Positions 55,018 to 64,000 of a stretch of DNA of 64,000 nt are shown piece by piece. Where the stretch lies: positions 5,208,001 to 5,272,000 of the forward strand of contig NZ_JAFQ01000004.1 of the NCBI RefSeq assembly GCF_000526215.1, written 5' to 3'. Both the position numbers and the translations under genes were made by a program. The notes beneath the pieces were generated by a model. That model worked only from the letters and a program-made list of their open reading frames with translations, searched no databases and was not told the DNA's origin. Numbering within the stretch: position 1 is the first letter of the stretch; each line of letters starts with the position of its first letter. Origin of the DNA: Nocardia sp. BMG51109. Lineage in GTDB: Bacteria > Actinomycetota > Actinomycetes > Mycobacteriales > Mycobacteriaceae.

Positions 55018-55215
55018 ATTCTCGACCTTTCCGAACGATGCGACGAGCCGTGCGTATTCGACGGTGCCCATCCGGCGCGCGGCGGTCCTCGTTCGTGCCG
55101 GATGAAATCTCACGGGACCCGATCGGCTCGCTTCATTCGGTTCGGGGGAAGTGCTTTCCCGTGGCGCGGGCGCAGATTCGTACTGCGTCAGTGACCGTCA
55201 CGAAAGGAAACGACC

Positions 55216-55635
55216 ATGAGAGAGACGTCGGATATCGAAGCGGTGACCGAACGGACCGAGGTGCCCGGCGGTGTCGTCGCGGCGGCGATTCTGCTGGTGA
55301 CCGTCGGGGTGCTCGATATTCTGCAGGGCATCTCCGGCGTCGGCGCGGATCAGTTGTACGTCGTCGGCGTGGAGTACGTCTACAAATGGGACACCACGGC
55401 CTGGGGATGGATCCACATCGGGATCGGAATCGCGCTGGTCCTCACCGGCATCGGCCTGATGAGCGGTACGGCGTGGGCGCGGATGGCGGCGATGGTGATC
55501 GCGGCCCTGTCGATCGTGGCGAACTTCATGTCGCTGCCGTACTACCCGGCCTGGTCCATCCTGGTGATCGTGCTGGACGTGGTGGTCCTGTGGGCGGTCG
55601 CGACCTGGCACGCGCACACGAGCCCGATTCGGTGA
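55216..55635 (+). CDS. DUF7144 family membrane protein
   Basis: 139 aa, four membrane helices (AAAILLVTVGVLDILQGISG, WIHIGIGIALVLTGIGLMSG, MAAMVIAALSIVANFMSLPY, WSILVIVLDVVVLWAVATWH) and the polar VYKWDTTAWGW segment that marks this family. AAAGGAAA lies six bases upstream. It overlaps the SulP gene by 4 nt (GTGA), so they are coupled. Function unknown; often stress-induced. Confidence 0.82.
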   Translation: MRETSDIEAVTERTEVPGGVVAAAILLVTVGVLDILQGISGVGADQLYVVGVEYVYKWDTTAWGWIHIGIGIALVLTGIGLMSGTAWARMAAMVIAALSIVANFMSLPYYPAWSILVIVLDVVVLWAVATWHAHTSPIR

Positions 55636-57272
55636 TCCGGCGGTTCGCCGTTGTGCCGGAGGGTTTTCCCGCACGCCTGCGCGCCGATGTGTCGGCAGGC
55701 TTCACCGTCTCGGCGATGGCGGTGCCGGAGGCGTTCGCGTGCTCCGCCATCGCCGGCGTCTCCGCGATGAGCGGGCTGTACGCGCTGGTTCCCGCGCTGA
55801 TCCTGCACGCGATTGCCGGTGGCTCGCGGCAGCTCGTCGTCGGGCCCACACCGGGGACCGCGGCGTTGTCGGCGGCGGTCGCGGCGGTGGCCGCGACGGA
55901 GGGGCACCGGGTCGCGGCGGTGGCTCTGCTGTGCGGGCTCGCCGGCCTCGGGGCCGGACTGGCCCGCCTGGGCTTCGTGACGGCGGCGATATCCCCGGTG
56001 GTGCGGCACGGATTCGGGGCCGGACTGGCCGTGCTGATCGGAGTCGGGCAGATTCCGACACTGCTCGGGCTGCACGATGTTTCGGGTCGGCCCTGGGAGC
56101 GGGCCTGGTCGACGGCCGCGCGACTGGATCAGCTGCACTGGCGGACGGCGGTACTCGGTGCCGGCTGCTTGCTGCTGATGATGGTGCTGCGGCGGTGGTG
56201 TCCGCTGGTGCCCGCGGCACTGGTCGCGGCGGTCGTCGGCATCGCCGCCGTCCGGCTGATGGTGTGGGAGAGCAAGGGCGTCGCGGTGGCGAACGATATC
56301 GAGGCCGGGCTGCCCCGGATCGGCGCGCCGGCGGGGATCGCGCCCGGTGAGTACGCCGTCCTGGCGGGACCGGCGCTCGCCGCGCTCGCGATCGGGTTCG
56401 CGGGCGGGGCCGCGATCACCGGAACGCTTGTCGCACAGGGCGGTGACCCTGTGCCCGCGAATCGGGAACTGGTCGGGCTCGGCCTGGCCAATCTGGGTGC
56501 GGCGTTGTGCTCGGGCATGATGGTGGGCCCCGATGCGGGACACAGCCGGGTCCTTCGTGACGCGGGCGCTCGCGGCCGGCTCGGCGGGATCGTCACCGCG
56601 GCCTGCGCGATGCTCGTCCTGGTGGGTCTCATCGGCATGTTCGAGGGACTGCCGACGACGGTGATCGCCGCGACGGCGATCGTCCTGGCGGTCCGGGTGG
56701 CCGAGCCCGCCGAACTGCGGCGCTTGTGCCGGATGTGGCGGGAGCGGCGGGGCAGCCTCTACGAGGACGCCGTACGCGCGGACCTCGCGGCGGCATCGGC
56801 TACTGCCGCCGCCGTCCTGGCGTTCGGTGTCCTGCCGGGCCTGCTGACCGGGATCGGCATCTCGTCGGTGCTGCTCCTGCGGCGTGCGATCCGGCCGGCC
56901 GTCACCACCGGAAAACCCGGTGGTGACGGCCGATTCGCGGGCCCCTCGGCGGCACGCCGCCAGCTGCTCGTGCTGCGGGTGGAGTCGTGCCTGTATTTCG
57001 CCAATGTGGATCGGTGGCGACAGCGGGTCTGCCGGCAGTGCACGGCTCACACCAGGGTGGTCGTCCTGGATACCGAGGCGTGTCCGATCATCGACACGGC
57101 CGCGGCGCAGGCGCTGGGGGAGTTGAGTACCGCACTGGCCTGGCGCGGTATCGGCGTGCGGCTGGCCCGTCCCGCTCTCGCGATCCCCGACGCGTCGCGG
57201 CAGGCGTGGTCCGGGGGCGGCCCGATCACGGTGTATCCCACGGTGGCGGCGGCCGTGGCGGACGTGCGTTGA
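55632..57272 (+). CDS. SulP family transporter with STAS domain
   Basis: 546 aa. N-terminal SulP opening (FPARLRADVSAGFTVSAMAV, PEAFACSAIAGVSAMSGLYA), about eleven membrane helices, and a C-terminal STAS domain (LVLRVESCLYFANVDRWRQR, VVVLDTEACPIIDTAAAQAL). The sulfate-transporter core contains Cys-rich segments not seen in all members. Substrate could be sulfate, bicarbonate or another anion. GTG start overlaps the upstream stop. Confidence 0.87.
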   Translation: MIRRFAVVPEGFPARLRADVSAGFTVSAMAVPEAFACSAIAGVSAMSGLYALVPALILHAIAGGSRQLVVGPTPGTAALSAAVAAVAATEGHRVAAVALLCGLAGLGAGLARLGFVTAAISPVVRHGFGAGLAVLIGVGQIPTLLGLHDVSGRPWERAWSTAARLDQLHWRTAVLGAGCLLLMMVLRRWCPLVPAALVAAVVGIAAVRLMVWESKGVAVANDIEAGLPRIGAPAGIAPGEYAVLAGPALAALAIGFAGGAAITGTLVAQGGDPVPANRELVGLGLANLGAALCSGMMVGPDAGHSRVLRDAGARGRLGGIVTAACAMLVLVGLIGMFEGLPTTVIAATAIVLAVRVAEPAELRRLCRMWRERRGSLYEDAVRADLAAASATAAAVLAFGVLPGLLTGIGISSVLLLRRAIRPAVTTGKPGGDGRFAGPSAARRQLLVLRVESCLYFANVDRWRQRVCRQCTAHTRVVVLDTEACPIIDTAAAQALGELSTALAWRGIGVRLARPALAIPDASRQAWSGGGPITVYPTVAAAVADVR

Positions 57273-57311
57273 CTCGGCGAGCGGAGGTCGTTCCCGGTGG
57301 GTGAGAACCGT

Positions 57312-59879
57312 TCACAGCAGACCGCTGCGCCGGGCCGAGTCGAGGGCGTCGGCGCGGGAGCTGGTGCCGAACTTGGCGTGGATGCCCCGCAGGTGGGTCT
57401 TCACGGTATTGATGGATACGCCGAGGATGTCGGCGATCTGCTGGGCCGTCCGCCCGGAGGGCAGTTGCTCGAGCACGGTCAGTTCGGTCGCGGTCAGGCG
57501 CGGGGGCCGGTGCCGGCGCCTATGGGCGGGATGGCGGCGCACGAGCGCCGCGAAATCGTTGTCGTGCCCGAGGGTTCCGATGTGCGCGTCGAGCAGATCG
57601 GCGACGCCGGATATCCCGAGAAACGGGCGGACCAGGCGGTCGGGTGCCGCGTGGCGGACGGCCGTGGCCAGGGCGGAGCGCGCCTGCGGCGGATTGTCCA
57701 GCGCGGCTTGGGCGGCGGCCTCGAGCAACCAGGCCGTGACCGCGCTCGGCGCCGGCGCCGCGGCGGTGTCGTCGAGCACGGGCTCGAGCACGGTGTGCGC
57801 GCTGGCGGGGCGATTGCGCAGATACACCGACGCGCGCGCGAGCGCGACGTCGCGCGTGTCGCCGAGCACGGTGGCGGCCTGCTCGATGAGCAGCCGTGCC
57901 GAGTGGGTGGCGTCGACCTCCAACAGCACCCACACGACGTGCGGGAGGAGCAGATCGGCCACGGCGGGCAGCGGCATCGGCTTGCGCAGCAGGACCGCGG
58001 TGCTGCGCCGCAACGTCTCGGCAGCGGTGTATCTGTCCTCCGCGCAGTCGAATTCGAGCAGGTGCGCGACGACCCGCAGGTGCCGGCCGGTGCGCCCGGT
58101 GGCGGCGGCGAGCGTGCGGTCCACCGGCTCGCCCTGGAGGTATCGGGCGAACGCCGCAACGATCCGGGCCCGCAGCGCCTCGGTGCCCTCGCCGAGCCCG
58201 TGCTGCGCCGCCGCGGCCGCCGCGCGATCGGCGTGTTCCCCCATCCGGGTGATCGATCCGCGGACACCCGCGGCGAAGGCGAGCCGGTTGTGTGCCCGGA
58301 CGGCCAGCGGTCCGTTGCCCGCGCAGTCGGCCAGGGCGAGCCCGTGCCGGAACCGGAACTCGGCGGCGTCGGTGTCGTCGTGGGCGAGGGCGACCATCCC
58401 GAACTGGACCGCCGTGTAGCCGTCGATATCCGGCTGCCCGGTGGCCGGATCATGCTCCGGGATCCGGAACTCGGTGAGCCCGACACCGGCGGTCAGGGCG
58501 ATGCCGGCGGCGACGGCCGAGGTCAGCACCCCGATCCAGGCGTCCGGTGCGACCGTGCCGGCGCCGACCGGCTGCCGGTACAACGTGTCGAGGTGCACGA
58601 CCGCCCTGGCGACATCGCCGTGTTCGAGCGCGGCGACGCCGCGCAGCGCCTGCAACAGCGGATCGTCCGCCGTGACGGGGCCGTGGTCGAGTCGCCGGAA
58701 CAGGTCGGGGCCGTGGCCGTCGAGCACCAGCCGCATCGCGTTGTCCCGCAGGAACTCCGGCAGGTGCGGCGAGTGCGGGACGCGCAGCAGGTGGTGCAGC
58801 GCCGGGCGCGGCAGGCCGGCGGACAGGTAATGGCCGGCGGTCCGCAGGTGCAGGTCGTCCATGTCGTCGTGGCGCCGCGCCTCGGCCCGCAGGTGAGCGC
58901 GGAGCAGCGGGTGGTAGGCGAACCACACGTCGCCGTCGCGGGCGAGGCGGGTCATCGGGAAGCCCGTGCGCACCAGTTCGTGCAGGACCGGTGGCGCCGC
59001 ATCGCCGGTCAGGTGTTCGGCGAGCGCGGCGGTGAAGGTGTCCGGAACGCTCGTGACCCGGACGAACCGCCGAACCGGGCCGGGCAGCGGTGCGAGGACC
59101 TCGTCGGCGAGGAACTCCGCGATCGGCGCCGGTGCGTCGGCCAGCTCGGCCACCGCGGTCGACCGATCGTCGTGGGCGGCGATATGGCCGGCCGCGATCG
59201 TGATCAGCGCCGGCCAGCCGTGCGTGAGCCGCAGCAGCACGGCGAGTTCCGCGGCGGGGAGAGCACAGTGGTGCCGACTGCACAGTTGCGCCGCGCGTGC
59301 CTCGCCGAACGCCAGATCCGTTGCGCGCAGGCGGGATACCCGCCGATGCAGATCCACCGTGTGCCAGCGCAGCCGAGGGTCGTGGCGTGCGCAGAGCACC
59401 ACGGTGAGGTTCGGCGGCGCGCCGGTCAGGAGGCGTTCCAGATACGTGATCGCCGCGGGCCGGGTGATCGCGTGCGCGTCGTCGACGACCAGCACCGTCG
59501 GGTGTTCGCGCCGGTCGAGCGCGGAGATGAGCCCGGCCGCCGCGGCGTCCGGATCGGGGTCGGCCTCGCCGGCCGGCGCCGCCTCCTCGAGACCGATCGC
59601 CGCGGCGACCGCGCGGCAGAGCCCGCGCGCGTCGTCGTCGGCGGCGGCGGTGACCCACCCGACCCGGACGTCGGGCCGGGACCTGGGCAGATGGTCGCCC
59701 GCCCACTGCGCGATCAGCACCGTCTTGCCGGTGCCGGCCGCACCCGTGATCAACAGGACCCGGCCGCCGTCGGGGGCGGCCACCCGGGTGTCGAGCCACA
59801 CGTACAGTTCCGGCCGTGCGATCGGCGTGAATGCGAATCGGGGAAAGGTGATATCGATCGATACGGATGAATCGGTCAT
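57312..59879 (-). CDS. MalT/LuxR-type ATP-dependent regulator
   Basis: 855 aa. N-terminal STAND NTPase with Walker A GAAGTGKT (residues 46-53) and Walker B LVVDDAH; a long alpha-helical, TPR-like middle; C-terminal LuxR helix-turn-helix (RLTATELTVLEQLPSGRTAQ, QIADILGVSINTVKTHLRGI) in the last 60 residues. ATG 59879 has GGAGGG five bases upstream. Relatives regulate sugar use or secondary metabolism; the ligand and targets are unknown. Divergent region to the right contains other regulators. Confidence 0.88.
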   Translation of the reverse strand: MTDSSVSIDITFPRFAFTPIARPELYVWLDTRVAAPDGGRVLLITGAAGTGKTVLIAQWAGDHLPRSRPDVRVGWVTAAADDDARGLCRAVAAAIGLEEAAPAGEADPDPDAAAAGLISALDRREHPTVLVVDDAHAITRPAAITYLERLLTGAPPNLTVVLCARHDPRLRWHTVDLHRRVSRLRATDLAFGEARAAQLCSRHHCALPAAELAVLLRLTHGWPALITIAAGHIAAHDDRSTAVAELADAPAPIAEFLADEVLAPLPGPVRRFVRVTSVPDTFTAALAEHLTGDAAPPVLHELVRTGFPMTRLARDGDVWFAYHPLLRAHLRAEARRHDDMDDLHLRTAGHYLSAGLPRPALHHLLRVPHSPHLPEFLRDNAMRLVLDGHGPDLFRRLDHGPVTADDPLLQALRGVAALEHGDVARAVVHLDTLYRQPVGAGTVAPDAWIGVLTSAVAAGIALTAGVGLTEFRIPEHDPATGQPDIDGYTAVQFGMVALAHDDTDAAEFRFRHGLALADCAGNGPLAVRAHNRLAFAAGVRGSITRMGEHADRAAAAAAQHGLGEGTEALRARIVAAFARYLQGEPVDRTLAAATGRTGRHLRVVAHLLEFDCAEDRYTAAETLRRSTAVLLRKPMPLPAVADLLLPHVVWVLLEVDATHSARLLIEQAATVLGDTRDVALARASVYLRNRPASAHTVLEPVLDDTAAAPAPSAVTAWLLEAAAQAALDNPPQARSALATAVRHAAPDRLVRPFLGISGVADLLDAHIGTLGHDNDFAALVRRHPAHRRRHRPPRLTATELTVLEQLPSGRTAQQIADILGVSINTVKTHLRGIHAKFGTSSRADALDSARRSGLL

Positions 59880-60050
59880 TTGCCCTCCGTAATTCGACGC
59901 CGCCGGTGCGGCCGATCGAACGACTGGTGCGGTCGGTGTGTGGTCGGTGTTCAGTGGGGCACTTCCGTATTTCTTTCGGACGGCTCCGGCATCGCTTTCC
60001 TCCGAATTCACCGGCGACGCCGGAGCGTACTTTCCGAGGGTGTTCCGGCC

Positions 60051-60437
60051 CTACTGCCGGGCGGCGGCCACCGGGACGAACGGCCCGTAGTCGCGGACAT
60101 GCCCGTCCGTCCAATCCCACGTCGACGTGGTGTCCACAGCGACACCGCACTGCAGGTGGAGCTGCCAGCCCGATGCGGTCTTCCGCCAGATATCGCCGTC
60201 CCGATCGCGGTACCAGCCGGGATCGGGTGGTTCCGGGGTTTCGGGCCGTGTCGTCAGCATGGTGTCCGCCTCGGCCGGAAGCGGTGTCGTGACGAGGTAT
60301 CCGGCGAGTTCCATCACCCGTTCGGCGACGCCGAGCAAGCCGGCGAGAACGATGCCCCGGAGCGGATCGGCACCCGGGCGACCTGGTCGATCACCGGAAA
60401 ATCCCGAATCCGATCCAGGCATTACCGTCATCTCCAT
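60051..60437 (-). CDS. Hypothetical protein with DUF2510-like tail
   Basis: 128 aa. An amphipathic helix (LRGIVLAGLLGVAERVMELA) is followed by an acidic linker and a Trp-rich segment PPDPGWYRDRDGDIWRKTAS that resembles the PxGWYxDPDG pattern of DUF2510. ATG 60437 has AGGAGC nine bases upstream; the frame is open to 60521. Function unknown. Between LuxR and WhiB genes. Confidence 0.55.
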   Translation of the reverse strand: MEMTVMPGSDSGFSGDRPGRPGADPLRGIVLAGLLGVAERVMELAGYLVTTPLPAEADTMLTTRPETPEPPDPGWYRDRDGDIWRKTASGWQLHLQCGVAVDTTSTWDWTDGHVRDYGPFVPVAAARQ

Positions 60438-60693
60438 AATGTTCAGCTCCTGCGGTTGTAGCAACATATTTCGCAGATTATGCGGCAGGTGACTTTCGTG
60501 GTTCTTCCGCTGTGATTCCATTGTGCTTACCCGGTACTTCCGAGTTATTTCGTTGTCGTTTCGTAATTCATTGAGGTTGCGGAATTCGGGTGCCGGGTGA
60601 ATACAGTGGCGACATTCCGGGCCGGTCTTTCGGGCGGCCCGGGAGCTCGGGCCGCCATGGGGCTCGTGACACGCTGGAACGGGAGGCGATCGG

Positions 60694-61029
60694 GTGAACT
60701 GGCGAAAAGAGGCGGCCTGCCGCGACGCGGTGCCGGGGATCTTTCATCCCCCGCCGCCACCCAGGGGAGACCCCCGGCCGGCGCTCGCGTACTGCCGGCG
60801 TTGTTCGGTGGTTGCCGACTGCGCCCGGCATTCGCTGGCGGTCGGTCTGCCGCGCGAGATAGCCGCCGGAGTATGGCCCGTGGGCGATCGGGGCAGCGCA
60901 GTGCATTTGCGTGATATTGCGGCCGGACGCGGTCCGCAACGACGGTGTGTGCGGTGCTGGCGGGTCATTTCCGCCGGGTCGCCCGAACGAACCTGTCGTC
61001 TGTGCGGGTTCGTGGAGATTCCGGTGTGA
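60694..61029 (+). CDS. WhiB-like protein with extra CxxC-CxxC tail
   Basis: 111 aa. The WhiB iron-sulfur Cys set is complete (Cys9, Cys34, Cys37, Cys43 in WRKEAACRDA and PALAYCRRCSVVADC), with GLPREIAAGVW; the usual GVWGG turn is replaced by GVWPVG. Unlike standard WhiB proteins it ends in a zinc-ribbon-like tail with Cys85-x2-Cys88 and Cys101-x2-Cys104 (RRCVRCW, TCRLCGF). GTG start with GGGAGG seven bases upstream. Confidence 0.85.
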   Translation: MNWRKEAACRDAVPGIFHPPPPPRGDPRPALAYCRRCSVVADCARHSLAVGLPREIAAGVWPVGDRGSAVHLRDIAAGRGPQRRCVRCWRVISAGSPERTCRLCGFVEIPV

Positions 61030-61176
61030 ATCGCGGATGCAGTTGTCCCCCAGGCTGTTTGCTGCCGTATCGCGGATGTAGGGGGTTTGTCTTCACGCTA
61101 GAGTAACGGTAATTTCCCGGATGACCTTGCGTGTTATTCGTACTTTGTAAGGCCTGCGACTGGAGGACTTCGTGTG

Positions 61177-64000
61177 ATGTCGGAACCGCATGTTCAAGTG
61201 TTCGGTCCATTGCAAGTCTTGTTCGGCGATCGGACCGCTCGTATCGGCGCGGGCCGACAACGGTCGATACTCGGGCGGCTGGTACTGGCGGGAGGAAAGT
61301 CACTCGGTGTCGATCGGTTGATCGAGGACGTGTGGGAAGGGTCACCGCCGCCGCATGCCCCTTCGGTGTTACAAGTCCAAATCCACAATCTGCGCAGAAT
61401 CCTGGAGCCCGCCCGGAGACCGCGGTCGCAGGCGCTGATTCTGGTCTCCGAGGGCAACGGATACGCCCTCCGGCTCGATTCCGGAAATGTCGATGCGTGG
61501 CAGTTCGAGGCGCTGCTGCGACAGTACGAGGATCGGGTTCACCAGGCGACCGGCCCGCCCGGTCCGCAGGAACGATATCGAATGCTCGGCGCGGCACTGT
61601 CCTGCTGGAACGGGGCCGCTTTCGAATCCTTTTCCGGAGCCTCGTGGGCCGCGTCGGAGTCGGCGCGCCTGACCGATCTGCGCGCCACCACAACCGAAAT
61701 GCGTGCCCAGGCCGCGCTCGAACTCGACCGGATCGGCGAGGTGGTGGCGGTGCTCCGGCAGCAGGTCGAGGAGTTTCCCGGTCGTGAGGAAAGTGCCCGC
61801 CTGCTGGCATTGGCGCAATATCGGCTCGGACAGCAGGTGGAGGCGCTGGCGACCGTGCGCCGGGTACGCGATCATCTGCGCTCGGAATACGGAATAGATC
61901 CGGGACCGCGGCTGCGCGAATTGGAAACGGCATTACTGAATCACACGATCGTTCCGGACCGGCCGCTCACGGAGCTGCGGACGGAGCCGTTGCCGGCCGC
62001 CCCCGGGGCGTCTCCGCCCGTCACCGTGCTCGCCGCACCGGACGACGCCGCAGTGACCGGCTCCGCAGTGACCGGCTCCACTGCGGTCGGCTCCACTGCG
62101 GTCGGCTCCACAGTGGCCGGCGGCGGGCCGGAGGACGGCGGGCCGGGCGGCGGGACCGGGGCGGCGGAACACAGCTGCTACCCCGCCCAGCACGCCGCGA
62201 TCGTCGCGGCTGCGGCGGAGACCCGGACCGTCGGCACGCGGCTGGTGTGGGTGGTCGGCGACGTCGGCGCGGGCAAGACGACGCTGGCTCGCGCGGCGGC
62301 AGCGGATCTCGCCGGTTCGGGCTGGACCGCCGCCTACGCGAACGCGCCCGAGGTCGACGGCGCACCCGCCGCGTGGGTGTGGCGGGAGATTCTGGCGGAG
62401 CTCGGCGGGGAGTCGGTGCTGTCGGAGGATCGCACCGGGCCCGTCGACGCGTTCACCGTCGTCCTCGCGGTGGCCAAGCGGTGCCGGGACATCACCGAGC
62501 ACGGTCCGCTCGCGATCGTGCTGGACGATATGCACCGTTCGGACGTGGCGAGCCTGCAGGTGCTGCGCCAGCTGGTGAGCTGGCTGCGCCACCAGCCCGT
62601 GCTGATCGTCGTGACCGTCCGCGGTCCCGAACCGTCACCGGGGTTGCGCGCCGCCGAGGCGGCACTGGCCGATCGGGTGAGCGAGCGCATCGAACTGGCG
62701 GGGCTCGACCTGCCGGGGACGCGGAAGATCGCGCACAGCGCGGGACTCGTCGCACCGGACCGGGAGACCGTGCGGTGGCTGCACCGCCGGACCGGCGGCA
62801 ATCCGCTGTTCGTCCGGGAACTGTCGAAACTGATGCTGACCCGGGGCGAGTCGCGGGGGCTGCCGCAGAGCGTCCGGGCCGTACTGGGCGAGCGGATCGA
62901 ACGACTTCCCCGGGGCGTGCTGGCCGTGCTGCAGCAGCTCGCGGTGTGGGGCCGGGCGATCGATCTCGACACCCTGATCGGGCTGTCGGGGACCGGTGAC
63001 GTCGCCGACGACATCGACGCCGCGGCCGCCGCCGGTCTGGTGGGATTCGACCCGCACGGCCGGATCGCGCTGGACCACGCGCTGATCCGGGACACCGTGT
63101 ACGACAGCATCCCGCCGCTGCGCCGGCGCCGGATGCATTGGCACGCGGTGGAATTCCTGGAGCGGCGCTGGCTGGAGCGACCGGGCGACGTCGCCGACGT
63201 CGCGGAGCTGGCCTGGCACGCGGCGCGGGGTGCTACGGAGACGACCGCGACGCACGCGCTCGGCTACGTCGTCGCGGTCGCCCGCCGCTGCGATCTCGGC
63301 GGCGCCCGGGCGGATGCCGCCGAACACTGGTATGCCGCGATCACGCTGCACGACCTGGCCGGGCACGGCGCGGATTCGGCCGCCCGCTCCGATCGCGCGG
63401 CCCTGGTGGACGCCCTGTGCGCGCTGACCGGAGCGCTCGCCTACGGCGGCCGCAGCACCGCGGCGCGCGAGGCCCGGCGGCGCGCGGTCGAACTGGCCGA
63501 GAAGCTCGGCGACACCGCGCTGCTCGTCCGGGCGCTCACCTGCTGGCGCCCGCCGGTGATCTGGGGGATCCGGAACTGGCGCGCACCGGAACCGTGCCTG
63601 GTGAGCAAGCTGGAGGCGGCGCTCGCGCAGGTGCGGTCGCCGGCCGAGCGCTCCCGGCTGCTGGTGACGCTGGTCCTGGAGTCGGAGGCGGTCGGCGACG
63701 CCGAACGGGTGCACCGATGGGCGCGCGAGGCGGTCGCCTCGGCGGAGCCGGCCCGGGACGCCGAGCTGTCCTGCGCCGCGCTCAACGCGCTGGCGTACGC
63801 GATCACCGGACCCGCGACGCTGGACGGCTGGTCTCGCGTCGCGGACGACCTGCTGCACGCCGCGCGCGCCGGGCGCCTGCCCGAGTATCAGGCCGTCGGC
63901 CACTACGTGCGATTCCGCGCAGCGTGCCGCGACACGGACCTCCGCGCGGCGAGCAGGCACGCGTCCCGCGCCGTCGAGTACGCGTCCACCGGCCAGGTGC
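61177..64000 (+). CDS. AfsR/BTAD-type regulator with NTPase domain, 5' part
   Basis: Open to the window edge (941 codons seen). Residues 1-95: OmpR-type winged helix (VQVFGPLQVLFGDRTARIGA); about 100-245: BTAD bacterial transcriptional activator domain (GNGYALRLDSGNVDAWQFEA, GIDPGPRLRELETALL); about 355 onward: AAA/STAND NTPase with Walker A GDVGAGKTTL and Walker B IVLDDMH, then helical repeats. ATG 61177 or the adjacent GTG 61174, with GGAGG 7-10 bases upstream. Likely controls secondary metabolism. A 15-bp repeat lies in its linker. Confidence 0.85.
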   Translation, partial: MSEPHVQVFGPLQVLFGDRTARIGAGRQRSILGRLVLAGGKSLGVDRLIEDVWEGSPPPHAPSVLQVQIHNLRRILEPARRPRSQALILVSEGNGYALRLDSGNVDAWQFEALLRQYEDRVHQATGPPGPQERYRMLGAALSCWNGAAFESFSGASWAASESARLTDLRATTTEMRAQAALELDRIGEVVAVLRQQVEEFPGREESARLLALAQYRLGQQVEALATVRRVRDHLRSEYGIDPGPRLRELETALLNHTIVPDRPLTELRTEPLPAAPGASPPVTVLAAPDDAAVTGSAVTGSTAVGSTAVGSTVAGGGPEDGGPGGGTGAAEHSCYPAQHAAIVAAAAETRTVGTRLVWVVGDVGAGKTTLARAAAADLAGSGWTAAYANAPEVDGAPAAWVWREILAELGGESVLSEDRTGPVDAFTVVLAVAKRCRDITEHGPLAIVLDDMHRSDVASLQVLRQLVSWLRHQPVLIVVTVRGPEPSPGLRAAEAALADRVSERIELAGLDLPGTRKIAHSAGLVAPDRETVRWLHRRTGGNPLFVRELSKLMLTRGESRGLPQSVRAVLGERIERLPRGVLAVLQQLAVWGRAIDLDTLIGLSGTGDVADDIDAAAAAGLVGFDPHGRIALDHALIRDTVYDSIPPLRRRRMHWHAVEFLERRWLERPGDVADVAELAWHAARGATETTATHALGYVVAVARRCDLGGARADAAEHWYAAITLHDLAGHGADSAARSDRAALVDALCALTGALAYGGRSTAAREARRRAVELAEKLGDTALLVRALTCWRPPVIWGIRNWRAPEPCLVSKLEAALAQVRSPAERSRLLVTLVLESEAVGDAERVHRWAREAVASAEPARDAELSCAALNALAYAITGPATLDGWSRVADDLLHAARAGRLPEYQAVGHYVRFRAACRDTDLRAASRHASRAVEYASTGQV
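62050..62124 (+). repeat. 15-bp tandem repeat in BTAD-regulator linker
   Basis: Five in-frame 15-bp units encoding AVTGS, AVTGS, TAVGS, TAVGS, TVAGG between the BTAD and NTPase domains; units 1-2 and 3-4 are identical pairs. Confidence 0.85.

Noticed and set aside
57297..59870. 857-codon plus-strand frame opposite the LuxR-type regulator
   Set aside because: Antisense shadow caused by high GC third positions; composition is unlike any protein family.

Overview
The window is a contiguous piece of a high-GC actinobacterial chromosome. The GC-rich third codon positions, many GTG starts, a PriA-type isomerase, WhiB and ANTAR regulators, and the order priA-impA-hisF-hisI / bcp / trpE-(TIGR02234)-trpC-trpB-trpA-lgt-TM2 / pyk-tesB / pdtaR / polA / rpsA-coaE-uvrB match the Mycobacterium tuberculosis Rv1603-Rv1633 backbone as I remember it. 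Protein details (class A beta-lactamase, DUF402 pair, accessory gene content) point to Nocardia or a close relative. No phage, integrase, transposase or CRISPR array was seen. One tRNA (Leu, CAA) is present.

Layout. 1-2.4 kb: end of the histidine operon. 2.4-4.6 kb: minus-strand MarR regulator, membrane protein, peroxiredoxin and a small unknown. 4.9-12.3 kb: tryptophan operon trpE-(membrane gene with a heptad-repeat tail)-trpC-trpB-trpA, then lgt and a TM2 protein. There is no trpF, which fits the dual HisA/TrpF role of PriA at the left edge. 12.6-18.1 kb: pyruvate kinase, acyl-CoA thioesterase, then a minus-strand block with a low-molecular-weight phosphatase, a DUF4188 protein, a class A beta-lactamase and tRNA-Leu. 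18.3-27.5 kb: ANTAR response regulator, a branched-chain-amino-acid-type ABC operon in which the two ATPases are fused, and polA. 27.8-32.4 kb: a regulator with two MerR domains facing a DUF6194 gene, a stand-alone LeuA regulatory-domain protein, thioredoxin, a 2H phosphoesterase and an isopropylmalate/isocitrate dehydrogenase relative. 32.6-35.4 kb: a glutamate-type polar amino-acid ABC operon. Its ATPase gene is preceded by a chain of three overlapping nine-codon mini-ORFs made by a 26-bp tandem repeat. 35.5-42.8 kb: formate/nitrite channel, LysR regulator facing an FAD oxidase, an SPFH protein coupled to a tiny ribbon-helix-helix gene behind a palindromic operator, a protein with a tail of (E/Q)TTxxP-like motifs, and a methyltransferase. 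43-52.3 kb: rpsA, a Tat-exported phospholipase C, coaE fused to a GrpB domain, two DUF402 paralogues and uvrB. 52.4-57.3 kb: VOC protein facing an AraC regulator, potassium channel, SHOCT membrane protein, DUF7144 protein and SulP transporter. 57.3-64 kb: a regulator-rich end with a MalT-type LuxR protein, a small unknown, a WhiB protein with an extra CxxC-CxxC tail, and an AfsR/BTAD-type regulator cut by the window edge.

The housekeeping blocks are read mostly as tightly coupled operons with ATGA/GTGA overlaps. Strong stem-loops separate many units. A recurring theme is short tandem repeats (15, 17, 18, 21, 22, 26 and 36 bp) in linkers, tails and leaders. The 26-bp repeat is the most unusual because every copy supplies both a ribosome-binding site and a start codon.
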